From NCBI GenBank assembly GCA_965215705.1, contig CBDCEE010000016.1, positions 1 to 64,000 of the forward strand: DNA of 64,000 nucleotides, in the 5' to 3' direction. Below are positions 16,768-26,561 of this stretch, one piece after another. This DNA is from JAAXPZ01 sp965215705 (lineage in GTDB: Bacteria > Campylobacterota > Campylobacteria > Campylobacterales > Sulfurovaceae). The notes under the pieces were generated by a model. It was not told where the DNA came from. It ran no database searches and worked only from the letters and a program-made list of their open reading frames with translations. The stretch's first letter is position 1. Each line of letters starts with the position of its first letter. The position numbers and the translations under genes are program-made.

Positions 16768-17661
16768 ATGGATTTTTCTACCTTTCTACAACAACTCGTC
16801 AATGGCATCAGTTTGGGCAGTATGTATGCCCTGATCGCCATTGGTTATACAATGGTATATGGGACACTTCGCCTCATCAACTTCGCACATGGTGATATTA
16901 TGATGGTAGGGGCATTTTTTGTCTACTTGGCATCTGCAGTAGGCCTACCTTTCCCTTTGGCTGTACTGGTAGGTATTACAGGCTCTGTCCTCGTAGGTAT
17001 CCTAACAGATAAGATCGCTTATAAACCACTCAGAGAAGCCCCGAAGATTTCCCTCCTCATCACAGCAATTGGTATCAGCTTTTTCCTTGAAAATCTTTTT
17101 AATGTGCTTTTTGGAGGTGTACCTAAGGCTTTCCCTGCCCCTGAATATCTCACCACCTCATTTAAGCTCGGGGAGGTCATTCTTCCCCTCATGGTTATTG
17201 TCATACCTATTGTTACCGTACTTATCTTAGGCGGAGTACTTTGGGTACTCTACAAGACCAAGTATGGTATGGCGATCCGTGCTTTGGCATTTGATATCCC
17301 TACTGTGAAGCTCATGGGTGTCAATGCCGACTATATCATCAGTATCGTCTTTGGATTAGGCTCAGCTCTTGCTGCAGTAGGCGGTATCTTTTATGCAATC
17401 AGTTATCCTTCTATTGATCCCCTCATGGGTATTATCGTCGGACTTAAGGCCTTTGCCGCCGCAGTACTTGGTGGTATAGGATCAGTCACAGGTGCGGTAC
17501 TAGGCGGGTTTATCCTTGGGTTTACTGAGATCTTTGTTGTGGCACTGTTTCCAGAATTGGGAGGCTACAAAGATGCCTTTGCCTTCTTCTTCTTAATATT
17601 TGTACTGCTACTCAAGCCTACAGGCATCATGGGCGAAGATTTAGACAGAGGGAGGTTTTAG
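16768..17661 (+). CDS. livH: Branched-chain amino acid ABC transporter permease LivH
   Basis: A 297-residue inner-membrane permease with about eight hydrophobic helices. It starts with the characteristic LVNGISLGSMYALIAIGYTMVYG and contains the LRLINFAHGDIMMVGAF block seen in LivH proteins. The EAA-like loop region around AIRALAFDIPTVKLMGVN couples to the ATPases. The stop is directly followed by the livM start. An AAGAAAGAGG sequence precedes the ATG. Confidence 0.95.
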   Translation: MDFSTFLQQLVNGISLGSMYALIAIGYTMVYGTLRLINFAHGDIMMVGAFFVYLASAVGLPFPLAVLVGITGSVLVGILTDKIAYKPLREAPKISLLITAIGISFFLENLFNVLFGGVPKAFPAPEYLTTSFKLGEVILPLMVIVIPIVTVLILGGVLWVLYKTKYGMAIRALAFDIPTVKLMGVNADYIISIVFGLGSALAAVGGIFYAISYPSIDPLMGIIVGLKAFAAAVLGGIGSVTGAVLGGFILGFTEIFVVALFPELGGYKDAFAFFFLIFVLLLKPTGIMGEDLDRGRF

Positions 17662-18693
17662 ATGAAAAGTACACTTATCAAAGTAACACTCATCGCAGCA
17701 AGCTTGGGACTCATTTGGTACACCAACAGTCACTTGGATATCTACAATCTCAGTATTGTCAACAACATAGGTATTTTTGCTATTTTGGCACTCAGCTACA
17801 ATCTGATCAACGGTGTAGCTGGTCAGTTCTCACTAGAACCAAATGGTTTTGTCGCCATTGGTGCCTATATGACAGCCATTTTCATTATCCCCATGGATAC
17901 CAAGATCGACATGTACGCTCTCGTTGACCCTGCCCCCGTGATCCTACAGATGCAAGCAAACTTCCCTATCGCATTGCTTGCTGGTGGTTTGACATCTGCT
18001 CTTATGGCCTTCTTACTCTCTGTACCTGTCTTTAGAGTACGTGGAGACTATTTGGCTATCGTCACACTCGGGTTTGGCTTCATCATTCGTATTTTTGCCA
18101 TGAATTCACCAGCCTATACCAATGGTGCCATGGGACTCAATGATATACCTGAATTTGCCGATTTTAGATGGATAGGTAGTATCACTATCTTCACTTTCCT
18201 CGTTATGATCCATGTCATCTACTCCAAGTATGGTAGAGCCATGAAGGCCATCAGAGATGACGAGGATGCAGCCGTGGCTATGGGTGTCAATACCTTTAAG
18301 ATAAAGACCTATGCCTTTATGACCTCTGCGTTTTTTGAGGGTATTGGAGGAGGTCTTCTTGCCTCATTCTTGAGTACGATTGCGCCAGACCAGTTCACCT
18401 TCCTGCTCACCTTCTATCTGCTCATCATTATAGTGCTTGGTGGATTAGGAAGCATGACAGGTACACTGGTCTCTGCCATCGTCATTGGCTTTGGTCTGGA
18501 ATGGCTCAGATTCCTCGATGACAATATGAGCATCTTTGGCTATGAGACAGGTGCACATCCGGGTATGAGAATGGTCGTATTTTCCATACTCCTGATTATC
18601 ACAATGCTCTTTGCACGAAGAGGCCTCTTCGGCGATAGAGAGCTCTCAGATATACTCAAAAGCAAAAGTGCCTCCAAAAGGAAGAACGCATGA
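17662..18693 (+). CDS. livM: Branched-chain amino acid ABC transporter permease LivM
   Basis: The second permease, 343 residues with about ten transmembrane helices. It has the LivM hallmarks LALSYNLINGVAGQFSL, RGDYLAIVTLGFGFI and the coupling loop KYGRAMKAIRDDEDAAVAMG. It begins immediately after livH and overlaps livG by 4 bases, so the transporter subunits are made together. A charged lysine-rich tail follows the last helix. Confidence 0.95.
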   Translation: MKSTLIKVTLIAASLGLIWYTNSHLDIYNLSIVNNIGIFAILALSYNLINGVAGQFSLEPNGFVAIGAYMTAIFIIPMDTKIDMYALVDPAPVILQMQANFPIALLAGGLTSALMAFLLSVPVFRVRGDYLAIVTLGFGFIIRIFAMNSPAYTNGAMGLNDIPEFADFRWIGSITIFTFLVMIHVIYSKYGRAMKAIRDDEDAAVAMGVNTFKIKTYAFMTSAFFEGIGGGLLASFLSTIAPDQFTFLLTFYLLIIIVLGGLGSMTGTLVSAIVIGFGLEWLRFLDDNMSIFGYETGAHPGMRMVVFSILLIITMLFARRGLFGDRELSDILKSKSASKRKNA

Positions 18694-19466
18694 GCCAAAC
18701 AACCATAAAAATCCAAAATGTTACCATGCAGTTTGGTGGTGTTACCGCTATCGATGACCTCTCCTTTGAAGTATCAAAAGGAGATATCTATGGTCTAATC
18801 GGCCCTAACGGGGCTGGGAAAACTACGATATTTAACATTATCACAGGCAATTATCAGCCTACCAAGGGAGACATAGCCTTCCAGGGTGAGATCATTACTG
18901 GCACCAAGCCTAACCTTGTCGTACAAAAAGGCATTGCTAGAACCTTCCAGAATATCAGACTCTTCAAGAGTATGAGTGTTCTAGACAATATTCTCATCGG
19001 ATTTCACAACCAATCTAATTATAGTTATCTTGAATCTATTTTTAGACTTCCGCGCTTCTTTAGCCAAGAGAAAAAGATCAAAGAGGAAGCGATGATGATT
19101 CTAGATGAATTTAACCTCACAGCCTTTGCGGATAACAAAGCCACGGACCTAAGCTATGGAAACCAACGAAAAGTAGAGATCGCCAGGGCAGTGGCTACCA
19201 AGCCCTCGCTTCTCTTGCTAGATGAACCAGCAGCAGGGATGAACCCCAGTGAAACTGAAGATCTCTCTAATGTAATACATAAAATTAAAAAAGATTTCAA
19301 TCTAACCATTCTGCTCATTGAGCATGATATGAAATTTGTCAATAATATGTGCGATCTGGTGACTGTCTTGGATTATGGAGAGAAAATATTTGAAGGCAAG
19401 CCATCTGATGCCATCATTAATGAAAAGGTTGTCGCAGCCTACTTAGGAGATTTTACCCATGCTTAA
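18690..19466 (+). CDS. livG: Branched-chain amino acid ABC transporter ATPase LivG
   Basis: A 258-residue ABC ATPase. Walker A GPNGAGKTT is near 38-46. The Q-loop region has GIARTFQNIRLF, the signature is LSYGNQRKVEIARA, Walker B is LLLLDEPAAGMN, and the H-loop is LLIEHDM. The degenerate signature (L-S-Y-G-N-Q) is normal for LivG. It overlaps livM by 4 bases and livF by 8, and pairs with LivF to drive transport. Confidence 0.96.
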   Translation: MSQTTIKIQNVTMQFGGVTAIDDLSFEVSKGDIYGLIGPNGAGKTTIFNIITGNYQPTKGDIAFQGEIITGTKPNLVVQKGIARTFQNIRLFKSMSVLDNILIGFHNQSNYSYLESIFRLPRFFSQEKKIKEEAMMILDEFNLTAFADNKATDLSYGNQRKVEIARAVATKPSLLLLDEPAAGMNPSETEDLSNVIHKIKKDFNLTILLIEHDMKFVNNMCDLVTVLDYGEKIFEGKPSDAIINEKVVAAYLGDFTHA

Positions 19467-20148
19467 AGTCGATAATTTAGAAGTCTATTATGGCGTGATT
19501 GCTGCAGTGAGGGGTATCGATATCGAAGTCAAAAAGAACAGTATCGTCACCCTTATCGGAGCCAATGGTGCAGGAAAAACCTCTACGCTTAATGCCCTAG
19601 TCAACAGTATCAAGAAAAAAGGTACGGTCCATGCCAATGGCATTGATATCACCAAGATACCTACGCATAAAGTGGTACAAGATGGTATCGCACTGGTTCC
19701 TGAGGGGAGACGTATCTTTGTGAATCTCACTGTAGATGAAAATCTCCGTATGGGTGCTTTTAACAATGAACACTACGAAGAGCTCAAAGAGAAGATGTAC
19801 CAACAATTTCCTAGACTCTCTGGTAAAAAAGAGCAAATGGGAGGTACGCTCAGTGGTGGAGAGCAGCAGATGCTGGCTATCGCCAGAGCCCTCATGAGTG
19901 AACCCAAACTACTCATGCTGGATGAACCCAGTCTCGGTCTGGCTCCCAAAATCATCGGAGAACTTTTTGAGACGATCATAGAGCTCAAAAAAACCATTAC
20001 CATACTACTTGTAGAGCAAAATGCCTTCGCTGCACTCAAGATCGCTGATTACGGATATGTACTGGAAAATGGTAGTATTGCCTTGGAAGGTATTGCTTCT
20101 GATCTGCTTGGGAATGACGAGGTCAGAAAGAAGTATCTAGGGGGATGA
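19459..20148 (+). CDS. livF: Branched-chain amino acid ABC transporter ATPase LivF
   Basis: A 229-residue ABC ATPase. It has Walker A GANGAGKTST, the LivF-type segment GIALVPEGRRIFVNLTV, signature LSGGEQQMLAIARAL, Walker B LLMLDEPSLGLAP and an H-loop replaced by LLVEQNA, as is usual for LivF. The start lies inside the livG end. It is the last gene of the operon. Confidence 0.96.
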   Translation: MLKVDNLEVYYGVIAAVRGIDIEVKKNSIVTLIGANGAGKTSTLNALVNSIKKKGTVHANGIDITKIPTHKVVQDGIALVPEGRRIFVNLTVDENLRMGAFNNEHYEELKEKMYQQFPRLSGKKEQMGGTLSGGEQQMLAIARALMSEPKLLMLDEPSLGLAPKIIGELFETIIELKKTITILLVEQNAFAALKIADYGYVLENGSIALEGIASDLLGNDEVRKKYLGG

Positions 20149-20296
20149 TAACCCCCAAATACCCATTCCTTCTCTGTTCTATATCAGTTTCAATGCATAT
20201 CTTCATCAGAAAATTGAATTAAAATTTAATCTTCACTATATTTTTTTTCCAGTATTCTTATAGTAATGGGGTTACCATAGTGTAAAAACATACTTA

Positions 20297-20328
20297 TATA
20301 ATGATGACCTCTTATCAAATTGAAGGGG
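20297..20328 (+). promoter_or_regulatory. Promoter -10 and ribosome binding site of the DASS transporter gene
   Basis: TATAAT at 20297-20302 and GAAGGGG at 20322-20328, 5 bases before the ATG at 20334. An earlier in-frame ATG at 20301 overlaps the -10 box and therefore cannot be in the transcript. Confidence 0.65.
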
Positions 20329-20333
20329 TTATT

Positions 20334-21731
20334 ATGTCAAAAACATGGTTAATGCGTCTCGTGGTTCTAGCAGTAGGTCTAGTCTTGTGGTTTATGCCTG
20401 TGCCGGAAGGTCTCCAAGAAAATGCATGGCATCTCTTTGCGATCTTTATCACAACCATCTTTTCTATCATTATCGGTGCTTTCCCTGTCTTTGTTGCGTC
20501 TGTACTTGCCTTGGTCACCACGATCTTTACAAGTACACTTACGACAGCTGAAGCTTATTCTGGATTCTCCAAAGGATTCATTCTTCTTATTTTGGTCGCA
20601 TTCCTTGTTGCCAATGCTGTGGTCAAATCAGGATTGGGGCGACGTATCTCACTGATCATTATCTCCTTCTTTGGAAAGTCTACACTGGGACTTGGATACT
20701 CCATGTTCTTTACGGATATGCTGATCGCACCGGCATTCCCCAGTAACACTGCCCGTTCCGGTGTACTCTACCCTCTCACCTTGGCGCTTGCCAGAGACAG
20801 TGGTTCTAAAGTAGAAGATGGATCCCAGAAAAAGATAGGTAACTACCTCATGATGAATACGATGGCAGGGCTCTCTATTTCGTCTGCCCTCTGGCTGACC
20901 GCGATGGCAGCCAATCCTGCAGGTGCTGGTATGGCTGCCGAAATGGGGATCACTATTACGTTTGCAAGCTGGCTCAAGGCCTCGATTGTGCCTTGTTTGG
21001 TAGCGGCATTGGTTCTCCCCTATATTCTCTATAAAGTCATCAATCCAGAAATCAAACAGACTCCAGAAGCTCCTAGAATGGCAAAAGAGTCACTCAAAGA
21101 GATGGGGTCTATGTCCGCGCAGGAGATTATCACCGGACTTACTTTTATCGTCATGGTAGCATTTTGGGCAACCACCAGTATCCACCATCTACCCAAAGAG
21201 GCGATTGCCTTCTCAGGACTGGCAGTGGTCATGGCTACAGGTGTCTTTACCCAGGAAGATATGAAACAGCAGGGAGGTGCACTCTCAACCTTTATCTGGT
21301 TTGCTGTGCTCTACACACTCTCAAGCTATCTCAACAAGTTTGGCTTTATGACATGGATCGGTGACAAGATTGCCGCACCACTGGAAGGTATGAGCTGGCC
21401 AATGGTCTATGCAATACTGATCATCTCCTATGTGCTTATTCACTACTTCTTTGTTTCTCAAACTGCACAGATGATGGCACTCTTTAGTGTCTTTTTGGCA
21501 GTTGGTATAAAATCAGGGGTTCCAGGTGAACTCCTTGCATTGATGCTACTTTTTGCCACTAACTTCAACTCTGTTATTACCCCCCAAGGCTCCTCAGCCA
21601 ACGTCCTCTCCGCGGGCAGTGGGTATTTACAAACTGCAGAGATCTACAAATATGGTGCCGTGATTACCTTTACCAATCTTCTTATCTTCTTAGTCATTGG
21701 TACACCATGGGTCATGCTAGTGACAGGATAA
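20334..21731 (+). CDS. DASS-family (divalent anion:sodium symporter) transporter
   Basis: An inner-membrane carrier of 465 residues with about eleven hydrophobic segments. It has an SNT-type motif, FPSNTARSGV, in the first half and TPQGSSANVLSAG near the C terminus in the second, the two substrate/sodium sites of the CitT/SdcS superfamily. Members carry dicarboxylates, tricarboxylates or sulfate; the substrate cannot be read from sequence. The start at 20334 was chosen because of its GAAGGGG and because the upstream ATG coincides with the -10 box. It has its own promoter after the Liv operon. Confidence 0.88.
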   Translation: MSKTWLMRLVVLAVGLVLWFMPVPEGLQENAWHLFAIFITTIFSIIIGAFPVFVASVLALVTTIFTSTLTTAEAYSGFSKGFILLILVAFLVANAVVKSGLGRRISLIIISFFGKSTLGLGYSMFFTDMLIAPAFPSNTARSGVLYPLTLALARDSGSKVEDGSQKKIGNYLMMNTMAGLSISSALWLTAMAANPAGAGMAAEMGITITFASWLKASIVPCLVAALVLPYILYKVINPEIKQTPEAPRMAKESLKEMGSMSAQEIITGLTFIVMVAFWATTSIHHLPKEAIAFSGLAVVMATGVFTQEDMKQQGGALSTFIWFAVLYTLSSYLNKFGFMTWIGDKIAAPLEGMSWPMVYAILIISYVLIHYFFVSQTAQMMALFSVFLAVGIKSGVPGELLALMLLFATNFNSVITPQGSSANVLSAGSGYLQTAEIYKYGAVITFTNLLIFLVIGTPWVMLVTG

Positions 21732-21745
21732 ATACACGTTTAGAT

Positions 21746-21763
21746 ACCCTACGAAAGTGGGGT
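21746..21763 (+). terminator. Possible terminator after the DASS gene
   Basis: A 7-bp stem ACCCTAC / GTGGGGT (one G-T pair) with a GAAA tetraloop lies 15 bases after the stop codon. There is no clear T-run after it, so its strength is uncertain. Confidence 0.45.
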
Positions 21764-21888
21764 GTCCTTCTCCTTGGCATATGTGTTAACCCCAAATATT
21801 AAATATTCTGCTATACTATACAAAATTTTCTGCAATACCCGAATAAACGCGAGACCTTCCAGAAAACATTCACATACAAAGAAGAATT

Positions 21889-23349
21889 ATGAAATTTACA
21901 GACTTCAACTTAAGTCAACCCATACAGCAATCTATTTCCGATGCCGGATTCAAAGAGCCAAGTCCCGTACAAAAAGAGGCGATCCCCCTGATACTAGAAG
22001 GGCATGATATTATTGCACAGGCACAAACCGGTACTGGAAAAACAGCTGCTTTTGGCCTGCCCATACTCAGTCAGATGGTAGCAGACGGCTCTGTTGAGGG
22101 ACTGGTTATTGTTCCTACCCGTGAGCTTGCTATGCAGGTCAGTGATGAGATCTACCGCTTTGGCAAGCTCTCCGGGCTTCGCACTGCCACAGTCTATGGC
22201 GGTACACCCTACGGCAAGCAGATAGAGCGGATCAAGCAAGCCTCAGTTGTCATTGCCACACCAGGCAGGCTGCAGGATCTTCTCAAAAGCAAAAAGATCA
22301 AGATCAACCCCAAGTTTGTCGTACTGGATGAAGCAGATGAGATGCTTGATATGGGATTTTTGGATGAGATTAAAAATATTTTTACCTTCCTTCCCGAAGA
22401 TAGACAAACACTCATGTTCTCAGCCACTATGCCAAAAGCCATTAGAAAATTGGCGCAAGAGATACTCAATGACCCAAAAACCGTTGCCATCACCAAATCA
22501 GAAAGTACCAATACTGCTATCAATCAGCTCTATTATGTTGTCAATGACAGAGAAAGAGACGATGCACTCGTACGTCTGATCGATTACAAAAACCCCACCA
22601 AAGCCATCGTTTTTTGCCGCATGAAAATGGAAGTAGATAGACTGATTTCACATCTAACTTCTCAAGGCTTCAAAGTCGGTGGTCTACATGGTGATATGGA
22701 GCAGAAGCAACGAGAGATCTCTATCAGAGGATTCAAAAATGGTGCCGTGGATATCTTTGTAGCCACCGATGTGGCAGCCAGAGGGCTGGATGTCAATGAT
22801 GTAAGTCACGTCTTCAATTACCATATCCCTTTTGACTCAGAAAGCTATGTCCACAGGATTGGTAGAACAGGTAGAGCAGGTAAGAGTGGGGAAGCAATTA
22901 CCCTGGTAAGCCCCAATGAGCTACGCACCATCAAACGCATCGAAAAAGATGTCGGTACTCAAATGGCGACCCAAGTGATTCCTACCAAACAAGAGCTCAT
23001 CAAGAATAAAGAGAGTGACCTTCTTATAAATATCGCTCAAACTACGATCACAGACGAAGCAATCCAGATGGTCAAAACCCTACAACATGACCTTGATATC
23101 GTAACGATTGCACATCTGCTAGCTTCTATGATCAAACAGGAAAGCAGTGTATCCGGTAAAGATAAAATAGGATTTGACCTCGAAGAGATCAAGCGTCTTA
23201 TCGAGCGTATGCATAATAATAGAGGCAGCGACAGAAACCGAAGCGGGAACCGACGTAGACGTAATAATAGTAGTGGAGGCTATCGCGGTGATCGCAACCG
23301 AAGTAACCGCAGCAGAAACAGCAGCAGTCACAGAGGCAAAAGAGACTAA
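21889..23349 (+). CDS. DEAD-box ATP-dependent RNA helicase
   Basis: A 486-residue RNA helicase that remodels RNA, probably in ribosome assembly, decay or cold adaptation. All core motifs are visible: Q motif with PSPVQKEAIP, motif I AQTGTGKT, Ia PTRELA, Ib TPGR, II DEAD, III SAT, and motif VI HRIGRTGRAG. After about residue 440 comes a low-complexity arginine/serine/asparagine/glycine-rich tail that probably binds RNA. A TATACT -10 lies at 21812-21817. Its stop overlaps the convergent trpC end by 4 bases. The subgroup (CsdA, RhlE or DbpA type) is not decided. Confidence 0.95.
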   Translation: MKFTDFNLSQPIQQSISDAGFKEPSPVQKEAIPLILEGHDIIAQAQTGTGKTAAFGLPILSQMVADGSVEGLVIVPTRELAMQVSDEIYRFGKLSGLRTATVYGGTPYGKQIERIKQASVVIATPGRLQDLLKSKKIKINPKFVVLDEADEMLDMGFLDEIKNIFTFLPEDRQTLMFSATMPKAIRKLAQEILNDPKTVAITKSESTNTAINQLYYVVNDRERDDALVRLIDYKNPTKAIVFCRMKMEVDRLISHLTSQGFKVGGLHGDMEQKQREISIRGFKNGAVDIFVATDVAARGLDVNDVSHVFNYHIPFDSESYVHRIGRTGRAGKSGEAITLVSPNELRTIKRIEKDVGTQMATQVIPTKQELIKNKESDLLINIAQTTITDEAIQMVKTLQHDLDIVTIAHLLASMIKQESSVSGKDKIGFDLEEIKRLIERMHNNRGSDRNRSGNRRRRNNSSGGYRGDRNRSNRSRNSSSHRGKRD

Positions 23350-24140
23350 ACGCCGTACTTCAGCTGCCTCACTGCAGCTGTGATATCATCCTGACGCATA
23401 AAATGCTCTCCTACAAGAAAGGCATCAGCACCCACTTTACTCAACTCCAGCACTGTTTCATGGTCATTGATACCACTCTCCGCTACGATGATCTTGCTAT
23501 TGGGGATGAGAGGGATGAGCTTTTCACTAAGTTTCATATCCATCTCAAAGGTCTCCAGGTTACGATGGTTGATACCAATGATATTGGCTCCTGCAAAGAT
23601 CGCTTTAATAAGATCTTTTTTATCATGGATCTCTACGAGTACTTCCAATCCTAGATGATGTGCATACTCCAACAGCTCTTTGAGCTCTTTTCTGGAGAGT
23701 GCTTTGGCAATGAGCAGTACATAGTCCGCCCCATACACCAGCGCCTCTACCAATTGATACTTATCGATGATGAAATCTTTTCGAAGGAGCGGGATATTTA
23801 CATAACGACGTACCATGCCTAGATACTCTTTATCCCCCTGAAAGTAGTGTGGCTCCGTGAGGATAGAGAGTGCATCCGCCCCACCTTTCTCATAGGCCTG
23901 AGCAATAACCATAGGGTCAAAATCTTCCCTGATAATCCCTTTGCTTGGACTTGCTTTTTTAACCTCCGCAATGATCCTGTAGGGATTCTCTGTTGTTGCT
24001 TTCAGTGCCACATGTACATCTTTTGGCATAAAGGGGTTATACGCCAAAGAACGACCAAGCCACTCCATAGGGTATTCTACTTTTCTCTTCTCAAGATCAT
24101 CCCTTGTTTTTTGGATGATCTCATCTAAAATATCTGCCAC
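23346..24140 (-). CDS. trpC: Indole-3-glycerol phosphate synthase
   Basis: TrpC closes the indole ring in tryptophan synthesis, from CdRP to indole-3-glycerol phosphate. The 264-residue TIM barrel has the family motifs IAEVKKASPSKG, DALSILTEPHYFQG, LRKDFIIDKYQ, GINHRNL and VAESGI, including the catalytic lysines and glutamates. No other trp genes are near, so the pathway is dispersed. It lies 15 bases after the TPR gene upstream on the same strand. Confidence 0.97.
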   Translation of the reverse strand: MADILDEIIQKTRDDLEKRKVEYPMEWLGRSLAYNPFMPKDVHVALKATTENPYRIIAEVKKASPSKGIIREDFDPMVIAQAYEKGGADALSILTEPHYFQGDKEYLGMVRRYVNIPLLRKDFIIDKYQLVEALVYGADYVLLIAKALSRKELKELLEYAHHLGLEVLVEIHDKKDLIKAIFAGANIIGINHRNLETFEMDMKLSEKLIPLIPNSKIIVAESGINDHETVLELSKVGADAFLVGEHFMRQDDITAAVRQLKYGV

Positions 24141-24155
24141 TTGCTTCTCTCCCTG

Positions 24156-25433
24156 CTATTGTTTAATAGTGCACTTTCGTATCAAGTCCCAATGAATTCG
24201 GATCTCCTCTTCACCGAGCCCTTCTTTTGCCACTACTTTTTTCATCATCTCATAGGCTTGGTTACAGCTGCCTTTTTTATAGAGCCCCCATGCCAAAGAG
24301 TCCAGATAATAAGTATTGTCCGGATCCTCCTTTAATGCTTGCTTCACCAAAGCGACACCTCTGTCTATATCCAGGTCATGATCGATCAGGGTATAGCCAT
24401 AATAGTTAAGATAGAGCGCGTCTTTCAGTCCCTTCTTTAAAGCATCCTCTAGTAGTTCCTGCATTCTTTTCAGAGCGTGTGGATCGACTGCTCTAGACCC
24501 CTTAGCTTGCTCATATACAAGCATACCCTCCTCAGCCAGCCATTTTACATCTTCTGTTTTTTGATAGAGTTTCTGTGCAGTTCCTATCGCTTTTTGAAAC
24601 TTCTTTTTCTCTTTGTAAAATGTAAAAAGAATCTCTTCATTTCCCTTATTATGCTCTAAAAAAGAGATCACACCATCAATATCATTTCTATAAAGGGATA
24701 TCTCGATAATTTTTTGTAAGAAATACTTCTGAGGGTCCATTTTATAAAGTTTTTTATAAAGATCAGCGACCTTATCCAACTTTTTTTCTCTGGCATAAAG
24801 CTCAATCAATTTAAAATAAGCCCCGATCGAAGCATCCTCATGCTTCTCAATATAACTGTCTAATAAAACAATCGCCTCTTTGGGATTTTTAAGATTTCGT
24901 TCTGTGATATTGATAAGTTGTAAAAGTACTTTTTCATCCTCTTCTTTTTGATATGCTTCCCGAAGTAGACCGGTTGCCTCTTCTGGTTTTCCTAACTCAA
25001 GCTTCAGTGCAGCCACTGCGACTTGATCCTCTATCGGTGTATTGACACTGAGATATTCATCGGCTACATTCTCAGCATCTACCAGTGACCCCTGCTCCAC
25101 ATAAAGTGCTACAAGCATACGGCAGAGTGCTACATCACGGTCTTCTGGATGTTCTGTGATCCATTTGACAAGATTATCGATCGAATGTGTAGGATCACTT
25201 TTCTGTACCAAGGTATCTTTGGCTTCCTGTATGAGGTACTCTTTTTTACCCGTCAGACGGTAGAGTGCTTCATAGATTTTTCTGCTTTTGGAAAGTGCAC
25301 CTGCCTCCTCATCCAGGAGGGCTTTGATGATAAGTGTATCTTCACTATCACCAGGCACTACCGGTGATGCAGCAAAAAGTATACCACCTAACAAATATAA
25401 CATTGGTACTATTTTTATATGATTCCAGGACAC
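24156..25433 (-). CDS. Exported TPR-repeat protein
   Basis: A 425-residue protein with a signal peptide or N-terminal anchor (hydrophobic about 10-24, cleavage possible after FAA). A long series of tetratricopeptide-like helical pairs runs to the end, for example DQVAAVALKLELGKPEEA and YLDSLAWGLYKKGSCNQAYE. It resembles outer-envelope TPR scaffold proteins common in Campylobacterota, but no specific function can be given. Its start overlaps the end of the YkgJ-type gene by 19 bases, and trpC follows closely, so it is in an operon. Confidence 0.8.
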   Translation of the reverse strand: MSWNHIKIVPMLYLLGGILFAASPVVPGDSEDTLIIKALLDEEAGALSKSRKIYEALYRLTGKKEYLIQEAKDTLVQKSDPTHSIDNLVKWITEHPEDRDVALCRMLVALYVEQGSLVDAENVADEYLSVNTPIEDQVAVAALKLELGKPEEATGLLREAYQKEEDEKVLLQLINITERNLKNPKEAIVLLDSYIEKHEDASIGAYFKLIELYAREKKLDKVADLYKKLYKMDPQKYFLQKIIEISLYRNDIDGVISFLEHNKGNEEILFTFYKEKKKFQKAIGTAQKLYQKTEDVKWLAEEGMLVYEQAKGSRAVDPHALKRMQELLEDALKKGLKDALYLNYYGYTLIDHDLDIDRGVALVKQALKEDPDNTYYLDSLAWGLYKKGSCNQAYEMMKKVVAKEGLGEEEIRIHWDLIRKCTIKQ

Positions 25434-25789
25434 TCGTCTCTTACCTCTTTTTCATTGTTCTTAAATTGTTCCCAAAAGGGAAACGTACGACACTGTAAAG
25501 GTCGTACAGGATAGATCGTACACTGCTCTTTGGTCTCATCAAAAAAGATACAGGCATGATCATTTTCACCGATCTGCTTCTCTATCAGAGAGTAGCGATG
25601 CTTTACTTTTCTGAGATACATTGTAGCAAAATCTTCCACTGTCATCTCTAAAAATGCTGCCATATTGACGATCTCTTGATATTTCGCCCAGATATAGCCA
25701 CTCTCTCCTCGACAGCATTTACCGCCACAACTCTCACAGGCAGAGGGGTCAAACCGGTAACTGTACTGTTCGTGTGTCATTATATTCAA
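25415..25789 (-). CDS. YkgJ-family cysteine-cluster protein
   Basis: A 124-residue protein of the YkgJ/UPF0153 type, thought to bind zinc or an iron-sulfur cluster. The cysteines are C-x2-C-x3-C-C (CESCGGKCC near 19-27) and, later, C-x-I-Y-P-x-R-P-x-x-C, the family hallmark. Function is unknown. A TTG start at 25789 is preceded by AAGGG at good spacing; an ATG at 25780 is the alternative. It lies between a methyltransferase gene (12 bases upstream) and the TPR gene (19-base overlap). Confidence 0.88.
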   Translation of the reverse strand: MNIMTHEQYSYRFDPSACESCGGKCCRGESGYIWAKYQEIVNMAAFLEMTVEDFATMYLRKVKHRYSLIEKQIGENDHACIFFDETKEQCTIYPVRPLQCRTFPFWEQFKNNEKEVRDECPGII

Positions 25790-25801
25790 AATTCTTTACC
25801 C

Positions 25802-26503
25802 TTATGTTAATCTCTCAGCTTTAACACTATGTGTACCCGCCCTCTCAAAAGCCTTACGGGCATTCTCAAGATACTGACTCTGCTGATCAAATACAATAAG
25901 AGGAGGCATAACCTTCATCATAGACTTGGAACCAACACGTGCAGCAACGAGCACCAATTTTGCCTCTCTGTCTATTTTAGAATGCACAAACCGTAGTATT
26001 TCCGGATTGATCTTCTCCTCTTTGAGCCTCTGTAACACAGTATCAATCTGCTTGGCATCATAGCAGAAGATAAAATACCCTCTGGGTGCAAGCAATCGCT
26101 TGGCAGCAGCAACCAATACCTCTATAGGCATATGATGGCTATAGCGTGCTGTATTGAGGTGTGCATTTTCACTCTGTGTGACACTGCTGTCATAAAAAGG
26201 AGGATTGGAGGCAATAAGATCAAACTTTACATCACTCTCAAAAGTTGCAATATCTCCAAGGTGTACCTCTGCCTCCAGTCTATTGATCTTAAAATTGTGT
26301 TTGGCATAGCTTAGCATGCTCTCCTGCTTGTCTATAATCACCGTATCCAGATCAAAATCTCTAGCCAGCAGCAGTGAAATGATCCCTACCCCACATCCAA
26401 TATCAAGCAGTCTACCTTTTGGTTTAAACCCACGGATGAAATCATAGAGAAATATCGAGTCGCTATTGTAACGATACCCCTCTTCAGGTTGATAGAGAAA
26501 CAC
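25802..26503 (-). CDS. tRNA1(Val) adenine-N6 methyltransferase-like protein (TrmN6/YfiC type)
   Basis: A 233-residue SAM-dependent methyltransferase. Motif I is LLDIGCGVGIISLLLA near 35-50. The catalytic N-P-P-F (ASNPPFYDSS) identifies an amino-group methylase of the TrmN6/YfiC kind, which methylates A37 of tRNA-Val in E. coli. It starts with GTG, supported by an AGGAG 5 bases upstream. It is divergent from bpt. The exact tRNA target is inferred from family resemblance only. Confidence 0.85.
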   Translation of the reverse strand: MFLYQPEEGYRYNSDSIFLYDFIRGFKPKGRLLDIGCGVGIISLLLARDFDLDTVIIDKQESMLSYAKHNFKINRLEAEVHLGDIATFESDVKFDLIASNPPFYDSSVTQSENAHLNTARYSHHMPIEVLVAAAKRLLAPRGYFIFCYDAKQIDTVLQRLKEEKINPEILRFVHSKIDREAKLVLVAARVGSKSMMKVMPPLIVFDQQSQYLENARKAFERAGTHSVKAERLT

Positions 26504-26561
26504 TTTCTCTCCTTCTCAAATCGATGTGACATCATATCAAATTTTTGATAGAATTGTACCT

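Noticed and set aside
20301..20333. Earlier start for the DASS transporter
   Set aside because: The upstream ATG overlaps the TATAAT box; the ATG at 20334 has GAAGGGG at good spacing.
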